From Deltaproteobacteria bacterium (GTDB lineage: Bacteria > Myxococcota > XYA12-FULL-58-9), in assembly GCA_016218825.1 (NCBI GenBank), contig JACRCV010000121.1:25436-89435 (forward strand): a stretch of 64,000 bases of DNA, in the 5' to 3' direction. The notes below the pieces were generated by a model. That model had not been told where the DNA came from and did no database searches. It worked only from the letters and a program-made list of their open reading frames with translations. A program made the translations under genes and the position numbers. This document shows, one piece after another, positions 8,116-17,084 of the stretch. The first letter of the stretch is position 1, and the number at the start of each line of letters is the position of its first letter.

Positions 8116-11100
8116 CTACTCGAAGCGCGCGCCGATGATATCGTTGGCCGCACCGTTCCCCTGTTGCCAGATCGCCGTGGCGTTGCCGCCGCCGTCAGCG
8201 GTGATCGCCGGGTCCATCGCGTCGTTGGCGGCGCTCTCGATGCGCTTCGCCGCCCCCCACGCGCCGGCCGCGGCGTCGAAGCGATTGGCCCAGATGTTGA
8301 ACTGAATGCCGTCGGACTGCGGCCAAACCGCGACCGCGCTGCCGTCACCCGCGATCGTCACCTGGGGCCCACCGGCGGTACCGACCGCGCCCACGGCGCC
8401 GTTGTTGGTCTCGATCAGCACCGGCGGACTCCAGCTGGCGCTCACAGCGGTGAAGCGGCTCGCGACCACGTTGTCACGGCTACCGTCGTTCTGCCGCCAC
8501 ACCGCCACCGCGTTGCCGTTGGCGTCGAGGGCCAGGTGCGGATCGCGCCCGTCGTGGGTATCGCTGGCAATCCGCGCCGCGGTGCCCCACGCCGTCGTGT
8601 AGCGGTTGTACCAGATGTTGTAACGGGCGCCGTCGGTCTGCGCCCACACCGCGATGACCGTGCCGTTCTGGCTCACGCCGACCTGAGGGGCGTCGGCGTC
8701 GCCGGTGCCGCTCTCGAGGGCCGCGGCCGCACCCCAAGCGCCGTCGTAGCGATTGGCGAAGATGCTGTCGCGGGTGCCGTCGTCCTGCATCCAAACCGCG
8801 GTGGCGACCCCGGCGGCGTGCATTGCGATCCGCGGCATCGCCGAATCACCGTTGGCGGCGTCGAGCCCGACCGGAGCCCCCCAGCCCACCCCCGCCGCGT
8901 AGCGCGCCGAGAACACCCGCACCCGGACACCGTTGCTCTGGTACCACACCGCGGCGGCGTTTCCGGCGGCGTCGGCGGCGACCCGCGACGCGTTGGCGCC
9001 GTTGTCATTGGTATCGAGCAGCGCCGCCGCGCCCCACGTGGCCAACGCGCCCCGGTAGCGCGCCGCCCAGATGTTGCGGCGTGTGCCGTCGCTCTGGGAC
9101 CAGACCGCAAAGCCGTTGCCGACGCCGTCGGTGCACACCTCGATCGCGACGACGTTGTTGACGTCGGTCTCCAGCGCCTGGTCGGTGCCCCAACCAACGC
9201 CGACGGCGTAACGATCGGCCTTGGCATTGAACACCGAAACGCCCTGGCGCCACACCGCGAGAACGTTGCCGCTCGGATCCGTCGCGACTCGAGGGTCGGT
9301 CGCGGCGCTCGCCGCGACCTCCACCGCCGCCGGCGTTCTCCAGTACCGACACCGCGCGCCGCCCGCACCGCTGCCGGCGGTACATTCGCCGTTGGCCATC
9401 GCCGCGCAATCGGCGTCCTGGGTGGCATCGTAGACGCAGCTGAAGGACGTGCCGCTGCCGCTGCACGTGGTGCACACCGTGCTGCCGCTCGCCGGGCACA
9501 GTCCCTGATCCGCGGCGCAGTCGAACGTGGTGCCGGCGCCGCTACAAACGTCACAGCCACCGGTGCACAGACCGGCGCGCGGCTGACAGTCGTAGGCGGT
9601 GCCGGACCCGACGCAGGCGTCGCAGTTGCCGGTGCACAACGCCGGGCTCGCAACACAGGCGCCGCCGTCATCACAGACGTCGCAGTTGCCGGTGCACAGC
9701 GCCTGGCTCGGCGTGCACCGGCCGAGGGACCCGGGCAGCGCGCAGCTGTCGCAATCACCGCCGCAGGCGCGGTCGCAACAGACGCCGTCGACACACCGCC
9801 CGCTGGCGCACTCGCTGTCGCCGTTGGGGCAGGCGACGCCGAGATCTCTCTTGCATAGGCCGGCGCCGTCGCAGGCGAGACTGGCGCCGCTGCAGGTGTT
9901 GAGGTCGATGGCGTCGTCGGCACCGCGGGCATAGAAGCCGACGCAGCTCGCCAGCTGACCGCCGTCGACGCAGGTCACGCACGGCTCGCACTCGCCGTCG
10001 TCGACACTCGCACACCCGGTGCCGTACGCGTCCCCCGAACAAGTCCCGGTGTAGACCACGTCCCGAGCACAGTAGTCACAGCGCTGGCCGAGCTTGGAGC
10101 ACTGCGGCGCCGCACCGCTGCAGGTCCAGGTCCCGGCGCAGTCGCCAGTGCCGCACCCCGAACCGTATTCACTCGACGCGCCGGGCGGGTTCGCGCAGGT
10201 TCCGGCGCAGCAGAAGGTGCCGGCGGCGTTGCAGCCCTTGCCGCCGGCCCCGGTGACCGGCGCACAGTTGCCGGCGGCGTTGCACGCCTGACACGTCGGG
10301 CATTCAGCGGCGTCACCGACCGCCAGCGCCACACACGCACCGCTGACACAGGCGCTGCAATCGTCCACGCAGCCTTTGCCGTCGGTCGCGGTGATCGCGA
10401 CGCAGTCGCCGCCGGCCACGTTGCAGCGCCGACAGCTACCGCACTCGGTCATGTCCCCGGCCGAACGCGGGCTGCAGACACCGACGCTGCCGCCGAGGTT
10501 GCACGCCAGGCAATCGTCATCGCAGGCGAGGTCACAGCACACGCCATCGCTGCAGTGGTTGCTCTCGCAATGGCCGTCGGCGTCACAGGGCGCACCGTCG
10601 GCGAGGTTGCAACCACCAGCGCCGTCGCAAGTCTGGGCGCCGCAGCCGCCGTTGCCGTCGTCGACGCCATCCGCGAGCGGGCCGGCGCAGCGGCTGCCGT
10701 CGGCCGACACGAGCTCGCAGACACACCGCAGCGCGGCGCAGATCTTGGCGTCACAATCGGGGTCGGCGCACTGGCAGATGCCGCTGGAACATTCACCGCT
10801 GGCGAGGCAGGGCACCCCCGTGGTCCGCGGCGGCTCGCAGGTGCCGTTCGCTTGACAGCGCAGGCTGCCGGCACAGTCGGCGTTCGCGGCGCAGCTGGTC
10901 CGGCACTGGTCGCCGGCCGGCGCGCACGCGAAGCCGTCGCACGAATCGGCCACCCCGGTGGGACAAAGGCCAAGGTCACCGCAGACCGCGGCGTCGTAGC
11001 GCACGCCGTCGGCGCACAGCGCGCCGCGGCACTGCACCGCCGGCTGCACGGTGTACACGCACCGGTTCGCGGCGCACGCCGCCGCGAAACAGACCGAGTA

Positions 11101-11931
11101 GTCGGTGGGCGGCGAGCGGCACTGACCGGCATCGTCGCACTCGACACACGCGCCATCCAAGCAGACCCCGCCTCGCGACTCGGCAGCGGCAGCCGGCAAG
11201 TCGCAGGGCGCGCCGTCCGGCGCCGCGTCGTACTCGCAGGCGGGCGGAGCGCTCAGCGGGTCGCAGCGTCCGTGGGTGGTGCAGCCGCCGTGCAGGTCGT
11301 CGCAGGCGATCCCCTGACAAGGAGCCAAGCACTGCGCCTGGCAGCTCGGACACGGCAGCTCGAGGTGCTCGTAGACGCAGTCGCCGCTCTGGGCGGCGCA
11401 CGTCCCCGGCCGCAGGTAGACGATGTACTGGGTGTCGTCGGCGCTGCACTGGCCCGCGGGCGCGGACAGGCAATCCTTGGCGAACCCGGCGCAACCGCCG
11501 AAGCCGTCGCAGGCGTCGTTCTCGGTGCACGGATCCTGGTCGTCGCAGGGCGTGTCGCGGGCCCGATTGACGTAGCGGCAGGAACCCCCGAGGCACGCCG
11601 CGCCCCCGTCGAGTTGGCAGGCGTTGGGCGTGCGGCAGTCGCCGTCAGCGGTGCAGGTCGGGTTCTGCACCTCCTCGCACACGCCCTCCTGACATGCCTG
11701 GGTCGTGGTCGGACAATCGCCGTCGACGTTGCAGATCTTGGCGCAGGCCGATCGGCTACAGATGTAGCCGTCGGCGCAGTCGGCGTTGGCGGCGCAAACG
11801 CCCGTGTCCTGACCGACCTCCACCGCGCTCGACGCACACCCCGTGAGCCCCCCGGCGCCGATGAGGACCGCTGCGACCACGACCCGAGGCAACCACCGCC
11901 GCGGCAGCGCACGATCCCCTAACGGCCCCAT
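8116..11931 (-). CDS. Large Cys-rich lipoprotein with C-terminal AVWxQ repeats
   Basis: The product has 1271 residues. A signal peptide ends in a lipobox (GAGGLTGC). Residues about 45-870 are packed with cysteine modules of the type CNVDGDC, CTGNCDVCDDGG and CDACVGSG, including near-identical tandem units. Residues about 895-1271 change style: eight repeats of about 45-50 residues carry the core AVWxQxDGxRxNIWAxRY with WGAA, for example VAVWRQNDGSRDN and IAVWAQTDGARYN. Such repeats suggest a beta-propeller. The whole protein is probably displayed on the cell surface. No enzymatic motif is visible. It stands alone between the reductase homologue gene and an unknown gene, both on the same strand. 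Confidence 0.8.
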   Translation of the reverse strand: MGPLGDRALPRRWLPRVVVAAVLIGAGGLTGCASSAVEVGQDTGVCAANADCADGYICSRSACAKICNVDGDCPTTTQACQEGVCEEVQNPTCTADGDCRTPNACQLDGGAACLGGSCRYVNRARDTPCDDQDPCTENDACDGFGGCAGFAKDCLSAPAGQCSADDTQYIVYLRPGTCAAQSGDCVYEHLELPCPSCQAQCLAPCQGIACDDLHGGCTTHGRCDPLSAPPACEYDAAPDGAPCDLPAAAAESRGGVCLDGACVECDDAGQCRSPPTDYSVCFAAACAANRCVYTVQPAVQCRGALCADGVRYDAAVCGDLGLCPTGVADSCDGFACAPAGDQCRTSCAANADCAGSLRCQANGTCEPPRTTGVPCLASGECSSGICQCADPDCDAKICAALRCVCELVSADGSRCAGPLADGVDDGNGGCGAQTCDGAGGCNLADGAPCDADGHCESNHCSDGVCCDLACDDDCLACNLGGSVGVCSPRSAGDMTECGSCRRCNVAGGDCVAITATDGKGCVDDCSACVSGACVALAVGDAAECPTCQACNAAGNCAPVTGAGGKGCNAAGTFCCAGTCANPPGASSEYGSGCGTGDCAGTWTCSGAAPQCSKLGQRCDYCARDVVYTGTCSGDAYGTGCASVDDGECEPCVTCVDGGQLASCVGFYARGADDAIDLNTCSGASLACDGAGLCKRDLGVACPNGDSECASGRCVDGVCCDRACGGDCDSCALPGSLGRCTPSQALCTGNCDVCDDGGACVASPALCTGNCDACVGSGTAYDCQPRAGLCTGGCDVCSGAGTTFDCAADQGLCPASGSTVCTTCSGSGTSFSCVYDATQDADCAAMANGECTAGSGAGGARCRYWRTPAAVEVAASAATDPRVATDPSGNVLAVWRQGVSVFNAKADRYAVGVGWGTDQALETDVNNVVAIEVCTDGVGNGFAVWSQSDGTRRNIWAARYRGALATWGAAALLDTNDNGANASRVAADAAGNAAAVWYQSNGVRVRVFSARYAAGVGWGAPVGLDAANGDSAMPRIAMHAAGVATAVWMQDDGTRDSIFANRYDGAWGAAAALESGTGDADAPQVGVSQNGTVIAVWAQTDGARYNIWYNRYTTAWGTAARIASDTHDGRDPHLALDANGNAVAVWRQNDGSRDNVVASRFTAVSASWSPPVLIETNNGAVGAVGTAGGPQVTIAGDGSAVAVWPQSDGIQFNIWANRFDAAAGAWGAAKRIESAANDAMDPAITADGGGNATAIWQQGNGAANDIIGARFE

Positions 11932-12021
11932 CCACCGATACTACCAGCGTCGAGGCCGTTCGCCCACACCGCCAACGCAACCGTGCCAGCCGGACGGTCG
12001 TTCTCGCGACGTCTCGTGGCG

Positions 12022-12180
12022 CTACTGCACGCGGATCGGGTTGGTGATGATCCACAAGTACTCGTGACCCGCGAGCCCACTGACCGAGCCGAGCTGCGAC
12101 GCCAAGTGCCGCGGCACGATCCGCAACTCGACGTGGTAAGCGCCCGGGGTGCTGACGACCAGATCGATTTGGACCCGGTT
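12022..12180 (-). pseudogene. Coding-like remnant in frame after the stop of the upstream gene
   Basis: Between the TAG at 12183-12181 and a second TAG at 12024-12022 the same frame stays open for 53 codons. It reads as convincing protein (…STPGAYHVELRIVPRHL…, ending YLWIITNPIRVQ) with strong G/C third positions. The ending resembles, from memory, the C-terminal part of secreted PHP-type phosphoesterases ('SNPI-V'). No start codon with a ribosome-binding site is visible. It could be the tail of an older gene whose front part was lost, or the true C-terminus of the upstream gene cut off by a nonsense mutation. Confidence 0.45.
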
Positions 12181-13902
12181 CTAGAGAGCGCCCCGCCCGC
12201 GCGCCCCGGGATCTGGACCGCGAGCCGCGAGCGTCACGAGCGCCCGCCGCAGCTTGGCGTGGGCGTCGAAGCGCCGGGCGTACTCCAGCTCCGAGCGGCC
12301 GCCCTTGGCGCGCACCACCTCGAAGAACGCGCCGCGCTCCTTGGCGCTCCAGCGCTCGATCCCCGGCAGCAAACAGACGAGCGGCGCAAACCGGGCGAAC
12401 GCCAAGCGCTCGTCCCGGCCGAGCGGCGCCAGCGAGCGCACCGCCAACAGGCGCGCGGCGTGGCGGACGAGCTCGGCCACACCCTGCCGGCGTTCCGCCC
12501 CGTAACGCTCCGCCAGGAACCGGGTCAGCTGCAGGCCGACGTTGCCGATCGGCACCAGGCCGAGGACGTCGTCGCGGCGGCGTCCGAGGTGGAAGTACAC
12601 CGATTCGGTCGCGAGCTCTTTGAGCGTGGCAGGCGCCGAGCGATGCCCGGGATCGCGCCGCATCGCCCGCAGCTCGCGCCGCATCAGGCGGAGCAGAGCC
12701 GCGCTTTGCGGCCGGAAGCCGAGCTTCTGGTAGAACCACCAGGCGCCCGACTTCACGGCCTCCGGGTTGTCGTCGCCGATCTGGTACGGCGTCAGGCTGA
12801 AGCTGTCGGCGCCGAACAGCGCCCGCGCGCAGGCGCACAGGCGCCCGAAGACGTGCGCGGTCTCGCCGCCGCGGAAGGTCGCCGCCATGTTGAAGGCCAG
12901 CTCGGCGGTCCCGAACAGGCTGGCGACCGTGCCGTAGCCCAGCGCGACGCCGTTCTGCAGCGCCACGTAGCCGTACAGGGCCTCGAGCATCAACCGACGC
13001 TCGGGCACGAAGCCGATGAAGGCGAAGCACAGCCCCGCACCGCAGTCCGCGAAGCAGACGTCGGCGTCGCTCGCGTACGAGAACACGTCCAGGTCGCGCT
13101 CCATGCAGACCATCATGCTGCGCGCGAGCTTGATGACGCGGCGGGCCTCGACGCGACTCGCCCTCTGCACCCGGTGCGGTGGCTTGCGGATCTCGACGGC
13201 GAGGTCGGGCCGCTCGCGCCGCAGCGGCCGGGTCTGCCAGCGCACCGGGAGGAAGTCGAGCTTCAGCCGACCGCGGGCGGGAGTGTCCGGGCCCGGGCTC
13301 AAGACGCAGGGGAGGTCGAGGTCGTCGTAGAGCGCCTCCAAGAGCCGCGGCTCGGCGTCGATGTGGTGAAACGCCCGGGCCACGAAGCCGGCGTCGGTCT
13401 CTTGTGGCCCTCGCATCGCGTCGATCCACTCCGTCACCGAGAGCGGCAGCTCGTCCAAGCCCATCGTCTCGGCGAACAGCGCCAACCGCTCGAGATAGGG
13501 CGCGAGGCCGTCGGCGCCTCGCAGCCGGCGCCGGTCGAAACGGAGCGCGTCCGGCCAGGTCGTCGTGAGCCAAACCGCGGCCGGCGAGAAGAACGGGAAG
13601 TGGATCGACGTGCCCGCGATCCCCGAGTTGGCGAGAGCGCGGCGATGACGGCGAAGATCACGGCGATCCGCAAACTGGTGCAGCAAGCGCTCCACCGTTC
13701 TCAGGATCCGAGCGTCGTCAGGATAGGCCCGCATGAAGCACAGCGCCTCGTGCAGCCGATGCACCTGACGCGCGGTCGGCAGCCGTGCATCCGCCAGGGC
13801 CGCGAGGAGCGCGAGCTTCCGATCGCTCCGACCAGCCGTGAAGTCGGTCTTCAGGCGCTCGAGCTCGGAGAGCCAGGCCGAAGCACTGCCGCGCAGGACC
13901 AC
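12181..13902 (-). CDS. Uncharacterised protein, possible acetyltransferase-like domain
   Basis: The product has 573 residues if translation starts at the GTG at 13902, preceded by GGGGGT. The frame extends to 14001, but the extra 33 residues have atypical composition. No signal peptide is visible. Residues about 270-430 contain the most conserved-looking part (NGVALGYGTVASLFG…NMAATFRGGETAHVF; then NPEAVKSGAWWFYQKLGFRP), which recalls a GNAT-like motif followed by 'FYxKLGF'. The C-terminal third is helical and Arg-rich. I do not recognise the family with certainty. The stop codon is followed in frame by 53 more coding-like codons, so the protein may once have been longer. Confidence 0.6.
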   Translation of the reverse strand: MVLRGSASAWLSELERLKTDFTAGRSDRKLALLAALADARLPTARQVHRLHEALCFMRAYPDDARILRTVERLLHQFADRRDLRRHRRALANSGIAGTSIHFPFFSPAAVWLTTTWPDALRFDRRRLRGADGLAPYLERLALFAETMGLDELPLSVTEWIDAMRGPQETDAGFVARAFHHIDAEPRLLEALYDDLDLPCVLSPGPDTPARGRLKLDFLPVRWQTRPLRRERPDLAVEIRKPPHRVQRASRVEARRVIKLARSMMVCMERDLDVFSYASDADVCFADCGAGLCFAFIGFVPERRLMLEALYGYVALQNGVALGYGTVASLFGTAELAFNMAATFRGGETAHVFGRLCACARALFGADSFSLTPYQIGDDNPEAVKSGAWWFYQKLGFRPQSAALLRLMRRELRAMRRDPGHRSAPATLKELATESVYFHLGRRRDDVLGLVPIGNVGLQLTRFLAERYGAERRQGVAELVRHAARLLAVRSLAPLGRDERLAFARFAPLVCLLPGIERWSAKERGAFFEVVRAKGGRSELEYARRFDAHAKLRRALVTLAARGPDPGARGRGAL

Positions 13903-14139
13903 GAGACACCCCCAGAACGAGACGACGATGCGACAAGATGGTGGAATCCACTTGCGCTGTAAAGACCGGTGACGAAGCAAGAACACCCCGAAAACACCCA
14001 TGCCGATCCGTTCGGGCGGTCACGGCCACGCCCCACCCCAACGGAGCCGCCGCCGTAGGTGTCGCGGTGCACAACCCGCCTGCGGCAGCCAAAGTCCCGG
14101 CGCGCGAAGGTCGGCCGAGACTGCCCGAACAAGTAAGTC

Positions 14140-14244
14140 ATGGAGGGCGACCCTTGGGTTGACGTATGCATAGAAATCTATATCATTCCGCTCCTCTTCA
14201 AAGGCAACGACTTCGCCCAGACCGACGTCTTGAGCGCCCTCTGA
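14140..14244 (+). pseudogene. VapC toxin 3' remnant
   Basis: A 34-codon frame ends PLLFKGNDFAQTDVLSAL then TGA. This matches from memory the typical C-terminus of one group of VapC PIN-domain ribonucleases ('LLFKGNDFxxTD'). The rest of the toxin and any antitoxin are missing. The last four codons (SAL-stop) are also the first 12 bases of the 69-bp repeat, and those bases recur just behind the PIN toxin ending at 16730. Confidence 0.6.
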
Positions 14245-14301
14245 CCGCTACGGACAAACGATCGGCACGAAGCACGCCGGTGGTTGCGCCTGGCCGGCGC
14301 A
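14233..14301. repeat. 69-bp direct repeat, copy 1
   Basis: This segment matches 16729-16797 at 66 of 69 positions without gaps. It covers the last codons of the VapC remnant and the 3' end of the PqaA-like lipoprotein gene. The two copies enclose that whole gene and the first toxin-antitoxin module. Confidence 0.9.
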
Positions 14302-15921
14302 CGCCGGACACGAGAGGGCGGGACGCTCGCGCAGGAAGCGGATCGGGGTGACGTGTCGCCGCGGAAAGCTGCGGCCGCCCGCCGCGATCGTCTCCTCGAC
14401 CTCGGCGTACCAGGCGATCTCGTTGCCCGCGGGCGGCACCGCCGCCGCCTGCCCCACCCAGGTCCGCGAGCCCGCGGTCTCGGGCGCGAGCTCCAACGCC
14501 GTCCAGGTGGCCTGGTCGCTGTCGTTGAGCTCGCGGTCGGGGGAGTAGGTGCCGTAGATCCGCACGTGGGTGACGTCGGGGTCGCTCTTCACCCGCACGC
14601 TGAAGCTGATCGCGGCGCCGGTGTCCGTCGCCGTCGCCGCCTCGATGGTCGGCCACGCCGCGAGCGCCACCGCCGGGCTGCCGGTAGAGAGCAGGTGGCC
14701 GAGCTTGCCGAGCTCGGCCGCCTGACCCGGCTCGGGGCTGCCCTGGGTGGTCTCGAAGTAGCGCTCGTGCCTGAAAGGCTTCGCGGCGAACGAATCCAAG
14801 AAGTGGGTGTCGTCGCCGGCGGTGAAGAAGATGCCGTCGTGCTGCCACCACATGCCGAGATCGGAGTTGATCACGAGGGCCTCGGGCTTCAAGTCGACGG
14901 CAAAGTCGGCGACCACCATCAGCCGCGCCGCGGTGCGGCCGGCGGCGCTGTTCGCGAACCAATCGAGCGCGGTGAGCGTCGCCGGCACGTCGACGGTGGC
15001 GCTGGCGCCGTTCGGGCCGCAGCCGGAGTTCTTGGCGAGCATCGCCAGCCCCTCGAGGTCCTGGCGGTGAAAGCGACCCGGGGCGGCGACGATGAGGCGG
15101 TCGTCGACCGCGGCGCAGATCCAGGTCGCGAAGCCCTCCTTCGAGGCCCCATACAACGCCGCGCCGCCGGCGCTGTTGCCGACCGACTCCAGGACCCGGG
15201 CGCCGAGGCTCAGCGCCAGCATGTTGGTCTTGGCGAGCGCGTACCCGTAGTTGCCGGTCAAGAGGTCCGTGAGCGCGCAGGCGTTGTGGTAGACGAGCCA
15301 CGCCAGGCCGTCGTTGGTGAGATGCCCGCGACCGTCGGCGGTCGGGGCGTAGCCCAACGTCACCCAGTCGTCGCTGAGCTCGCCGTGGACCACGACCGCG
15401 ATGCCGAGCCCGGTGACGAGCTCGCGGTGCGCCACCTCCAACGTCGGCACCAGGGTGTCGAGGTGCGCGGCGTGCACCAAGATCGGCAGCGCCCCGGTCG
15501 CGGCCGCGGGGAAGAACACCCGAGCTCGGCTCTTCATCACGATGGTCTCGACGTGGCTGCCGTCGGCGACCGGGCCGACGTAGGTCCCGGGAGAGAACGT
15601 ACCGTCGAGCATCCGCACCCCGTCCACCGTCGTGTCGCTCGTCGTCACGAACCCCAGCGTCTCGAGGCTCGCCGCCTTGATCGCGCCGAGATCGAAGGCC
15701 GCCGCCGGGAGCGCGGGCACGCCGCCGGCGAAGAAGCTCGGCGGGCCCCCCGCCCCGTCGTCCATCACCGGATCGCCGCCCCGCGTATCGCCGCCGCCGT
15801 TGTCCCCACCCCCACCGCCGGTGCACGCACCGCTGCCCGCGAGCATCAGAACGCAGAACAGGAGCCAGGACCGTGGCGGTCGAAGACCTCGCGTCGCGAC
15901 GCCGATGCGTGGATGTCTCAT
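14248..15921 (-). CDS. PqaA-like (PhoPQ-activated) alpha/beta-hydrolase lipoprotein
   Basis: The product has 557 residues. The signal peptide ends in a lipobox (LAGSGAC) followed by a Gly/Asp-rich linker. The catalytic core carries SVGNSAGGAALYGASKEGF, which combines a GxSxGG nucleophile elbow with the 'GASKxGxxTW' signature I associate with the PhoPQ-activated pathogenicity-related family. Further on, SDLGMWWQHDGIFFTAGDD looks like the acid-residue loop. The C-terminal about 120 residues form a fibronectin-like beta domain (SFSVRVKSDPDVTHVRIYGT), then a short Cys-rich tail. The substrate is unknown; an envelope esterase or hydrolase role is inferred. The last 18 codons are duplicated at 16748-16797, where the stop TAG has become TGG. 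Confidence 0.72.
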   Translation of the reverse strand: MRHPRIGVATRGLRPPRSWLLFCVLMLAGSGACTGGGGGDNGGGDTRGGDPVMDDGAGGPPSFFAGGVPALPAAAFDLGAIKAASLETLGFVTTSDTTVDGVRMLDGTFSPGTYVGPVADGSHVETIVMKSRARVFFPAAATGALPILVHAAHLDTLVPTLEVAHRELVTGLGIAVVVHGELSDDWVTLGYAPTADGRGHLTNDGLAWLVYHNACALTDLLTGNYGYALAKTNMLALSLGARVLESVGNSAGGAALYGASKEGFATWICAAVDDRLIVAAPGRFHRQDLEGLAMLAKNSGCGPNGASATVDVPATLTALDWFANSAAGRTAARLMVVADFAVDLKPEALVINSDLGMWWQHDGIFFTAGDDTHFLDSFAAKPFRHERYFETTQGSPEPGQAAELGKLGHLLSTGSPAVALAAWPTIEAATATDTGAAISFSVRVKSDPDVTHVRIYGTYSPDRELNDSDQATWTALELAPETAGSRTWVGQAAAVPPAGNEIAWYAEVEETIAAGGRSFPRRHVTPIRFLRERPALSCPACAGQAQPPACFVPIVCP

Positions 15922-15982
15922 GCCGGCAGTATCGTCGACGATCGAGCGCTCATCAAGAAGGTCCTTTGCTGTTGGACGCCGT

Positions 15983-16017
15983 TTGACACTGTATGTGGCA
16001 TATATTACTATGACAGT
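15983..16017 (+). promoter_or_regulatory. Promoter and inverted repeat before the first toxin-antitoxin module
   Basis: A -35 box TTGACA (15983-15988) and a -10 box TACTAT (16006-16011) are 17 bases apart. The ATG follows after 6 bases, which predicts a leaderless mRNA. The half sites ACTGT (15988-15992) and ACAGT (16013-16017) bracket the -10 region as an inverted repeat, as expected for autoregulation by the antitoxin. The stretch is AT-rich against GC-rich surroundings. Confidence 0.65.
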
Positions 16018-16326
16018 ATGCGTAGCGTTAACGCACTGAAAGTACGGACGAAGTTCGGCGAGGTGATGGACGAGCTGAACGAGACCGGCGAGCCGATCTT
16101 GCTGAGGCGGGGGTCGAAGGTAGAGGCGGCGCTGGTCCCGATCGCGTTGTTTCGCGAGCGCTTCGTCGATGCTCTGAGCCAGGACGAGCTGCGGGCGGTT
16201 CGGGAGCGCGTACGAACGCGGCGGGTCCGACCGAAGGGCGACCTGTCGACGCTCGCGACGTTGCGCCGCCTGCGCGGGTACGACGATCAGGATGGCCCGG
16301 CGCCGGGCGCGAAGCGCGAGCGATGA
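16018..16326 (+). CDS. Phd/YefM-type antitoxin
   Basis: The product has 102 residues. The N-terminal half resembles the Phd/YefM DNA-binding fold (LKVRTKFGEVMDELNETGEP, then LLRRGSKVEAALVPI). The C-terminal half is Arg-rich and likely disordered until it binds the toxin. It starts 6 bases after a -10 box. Its stop overlaps the toxin start by 4 bases (ATGA). In this family the antitoxin neutralises the PIN ribonuclease and represses the operon; the inverted repeat over the promoter fits that role. Confidence 0.75.
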   Translation: MRSVNALKVRTKFGEVMDELNETGEPILLRRGSKVEAALVPIALFRERFVDALSQDELRAVRERVRTRRVRPKGDLSTLATLRRLRGYDDQDGPAPGAKRER

Positions 16327-16730
16327 AACCGGCGGTCCTCGACGCGTCGGTCGCCGTCAAGTGGTTCCTCGAGGAGCCGGGCGCGGACGTCGCCGACCGC
16401 GTGCTGGACGATATCTACAGCGGCGCGCGCGAGCACCTGGTGCCGGAGCTGTTCTTCTTCGAGGTCCTCGCGGTTTGCCTGCGCCGCCACCCGAAGCCCC
16501 GAGACTTCGCCGCGACCGACATGCCGTACTTGCTCGCGCTGCCGATCACTCGGGCCCAGATGACCGCCGCGCTCACTCGCGGTGCCGCCGAGCTCGTCGA
16601 AGCCGGCCTCTCCGGCTGCGACGCCGCCTACGCCGCCCTCGCCCGCGAGGTCGACGGCGAGTGGCTGACCTTCGATGAGAAAGCCGCCGGCCTCCTCCAG
16701 AATCCGGCCTGGGTCCGCGTCCTCGCGTAG
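16323..16730 (+). CDS. PIN-domain toxin (VapC family)
   Basis: The product has 135 residues, the normal length for VapC. The PIN acidic residues are visible: Asp7 in VLDASVAVKWF, a Glu near LVPELFFFEVL, and the later Asp residues in SGCDAAYAALA and WLTFDEKA. Members cleave tRNA or rRNA when the antitoxin is degraded. It is coupled to the antitoxin by an ATGA overlap. Its TAG stop runs straight into the second copy of the 69-bp repeat, so the 3' end of the gene lies exactly at a recombination joint. Confidence 0.85.
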   Translation: MKPAVLDASVAVKWFLEEPGADVADRVLDDIYSGAREHLVPELFFFEVLAVCLRRHPKPRDFAATDMPYLLALPITRAQMTAALTRGAAELVEAGLSGCDAAYAALAREVDGEWLTFDEKAAGLLQNPAWVRVLA

Positions 16731-16797
16731 CGCCCTCTGACCGCCACGGACAAACGATCGGCACGAAGCACGCCCGTGGTTGGGCCTGGCCGGCGCA
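16729..16797. repeat. 69-bp direct repeat, copy 2
   Basis: This is a 66/69 match to 14233-14301. It contains a duplicate of the last codons of the PqaA-like lipoprotein gene on the minus strand (…ACFVPIVCP), but the stop codon is changed to TGG. It has no gene of its own and lies between the two toxin-antitoxin modules. Confidence 0.9.
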
Positions 16798-16800
16798 GTG

Positions 16801-16837
16801 TTGATATGATAGCATATTAGCAATATGATACTATCAT
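16801..16837 (+). promoter_or_regulatory. Promoter and nested palindrome before the second toxin-antitoxin module
   Basis: A -35 box TTGATA (16801-16806) and a -10 box TATGAT (16824-16829) are 17 bases apart, and the ATG begins 6 bases later. A nested inverted repeat spans the promoter: ATGATAG (16806-16812) with CTATCAT (16831-16837), and CATATT (16813-16818) with AATATG (16822-16827). It is a likely operator for the ribbon-helix-helix antitoxin. Again a leaderless mRNA is predicted. Confidence 0.7.
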
Positions 16838-17084
16838 GCTAAGAACGCAGATCCAGGTCTCCGAGGGCTTGTACGAGCGCCTGCGTCGTCTCGCGAAGGA
16901 ACAGGACCGCTCGATCGCCGAGTGCATCCGCGACGGGATCGAGTGGGCGGTGAGGAGCGCCAGCATGCCAGGCGGCCGCATCGAAGACATCGCCGGCAAG
17001 TTCCGGCCGCAACCGCACGATGACCTGAAGCCACACGACCAGGGCTTCATCGACACCGCGGCGAAAGCAGGGCGACGACCGTGA
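16836..17084 (+). CDS. Ribbon-helix-helix antitoxin
   Basis: The product has 82 residues. The N-terminus (RTQIQVSEGLYERLRRLA, then KEQDRSIAECIRDGIEWAV) is a typical ribbon-helix-helix DNA-binding unit: one beta strand followed by two helices. The C-terminus (about 45-82) is polar with Asp/His/Lys and should wrap the toxin. Its start lies inside the nested palindrome, and it overlaps the toxin start by 4 bases (GTGA). Confidence 0.8.
   Translation: MLRTQIQVSEGLYERLRRLAKEQDRSIAECIRDGIEWAVRSASMPGGRIEDIAGKFRPQPHDDLKPHDQGFIDTAAKAGRRP

Noticed and set aside
14159..14186. Promoter-like pair TTGACG and TATCAT on the plus strand.
   Set aside because: It lies inside the VapC remnant and leads only into the 3' end of an opposing gene, so I see nothing for it to transcribe.
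16729..16797. The 69-bp repeat as a transposon target-site duplication.
   Set aside because: Target duplications are much shorter, no transposase is nearby, and the enclosed segment is a normal gene plus a toxin module. Recombination is a better explanation.
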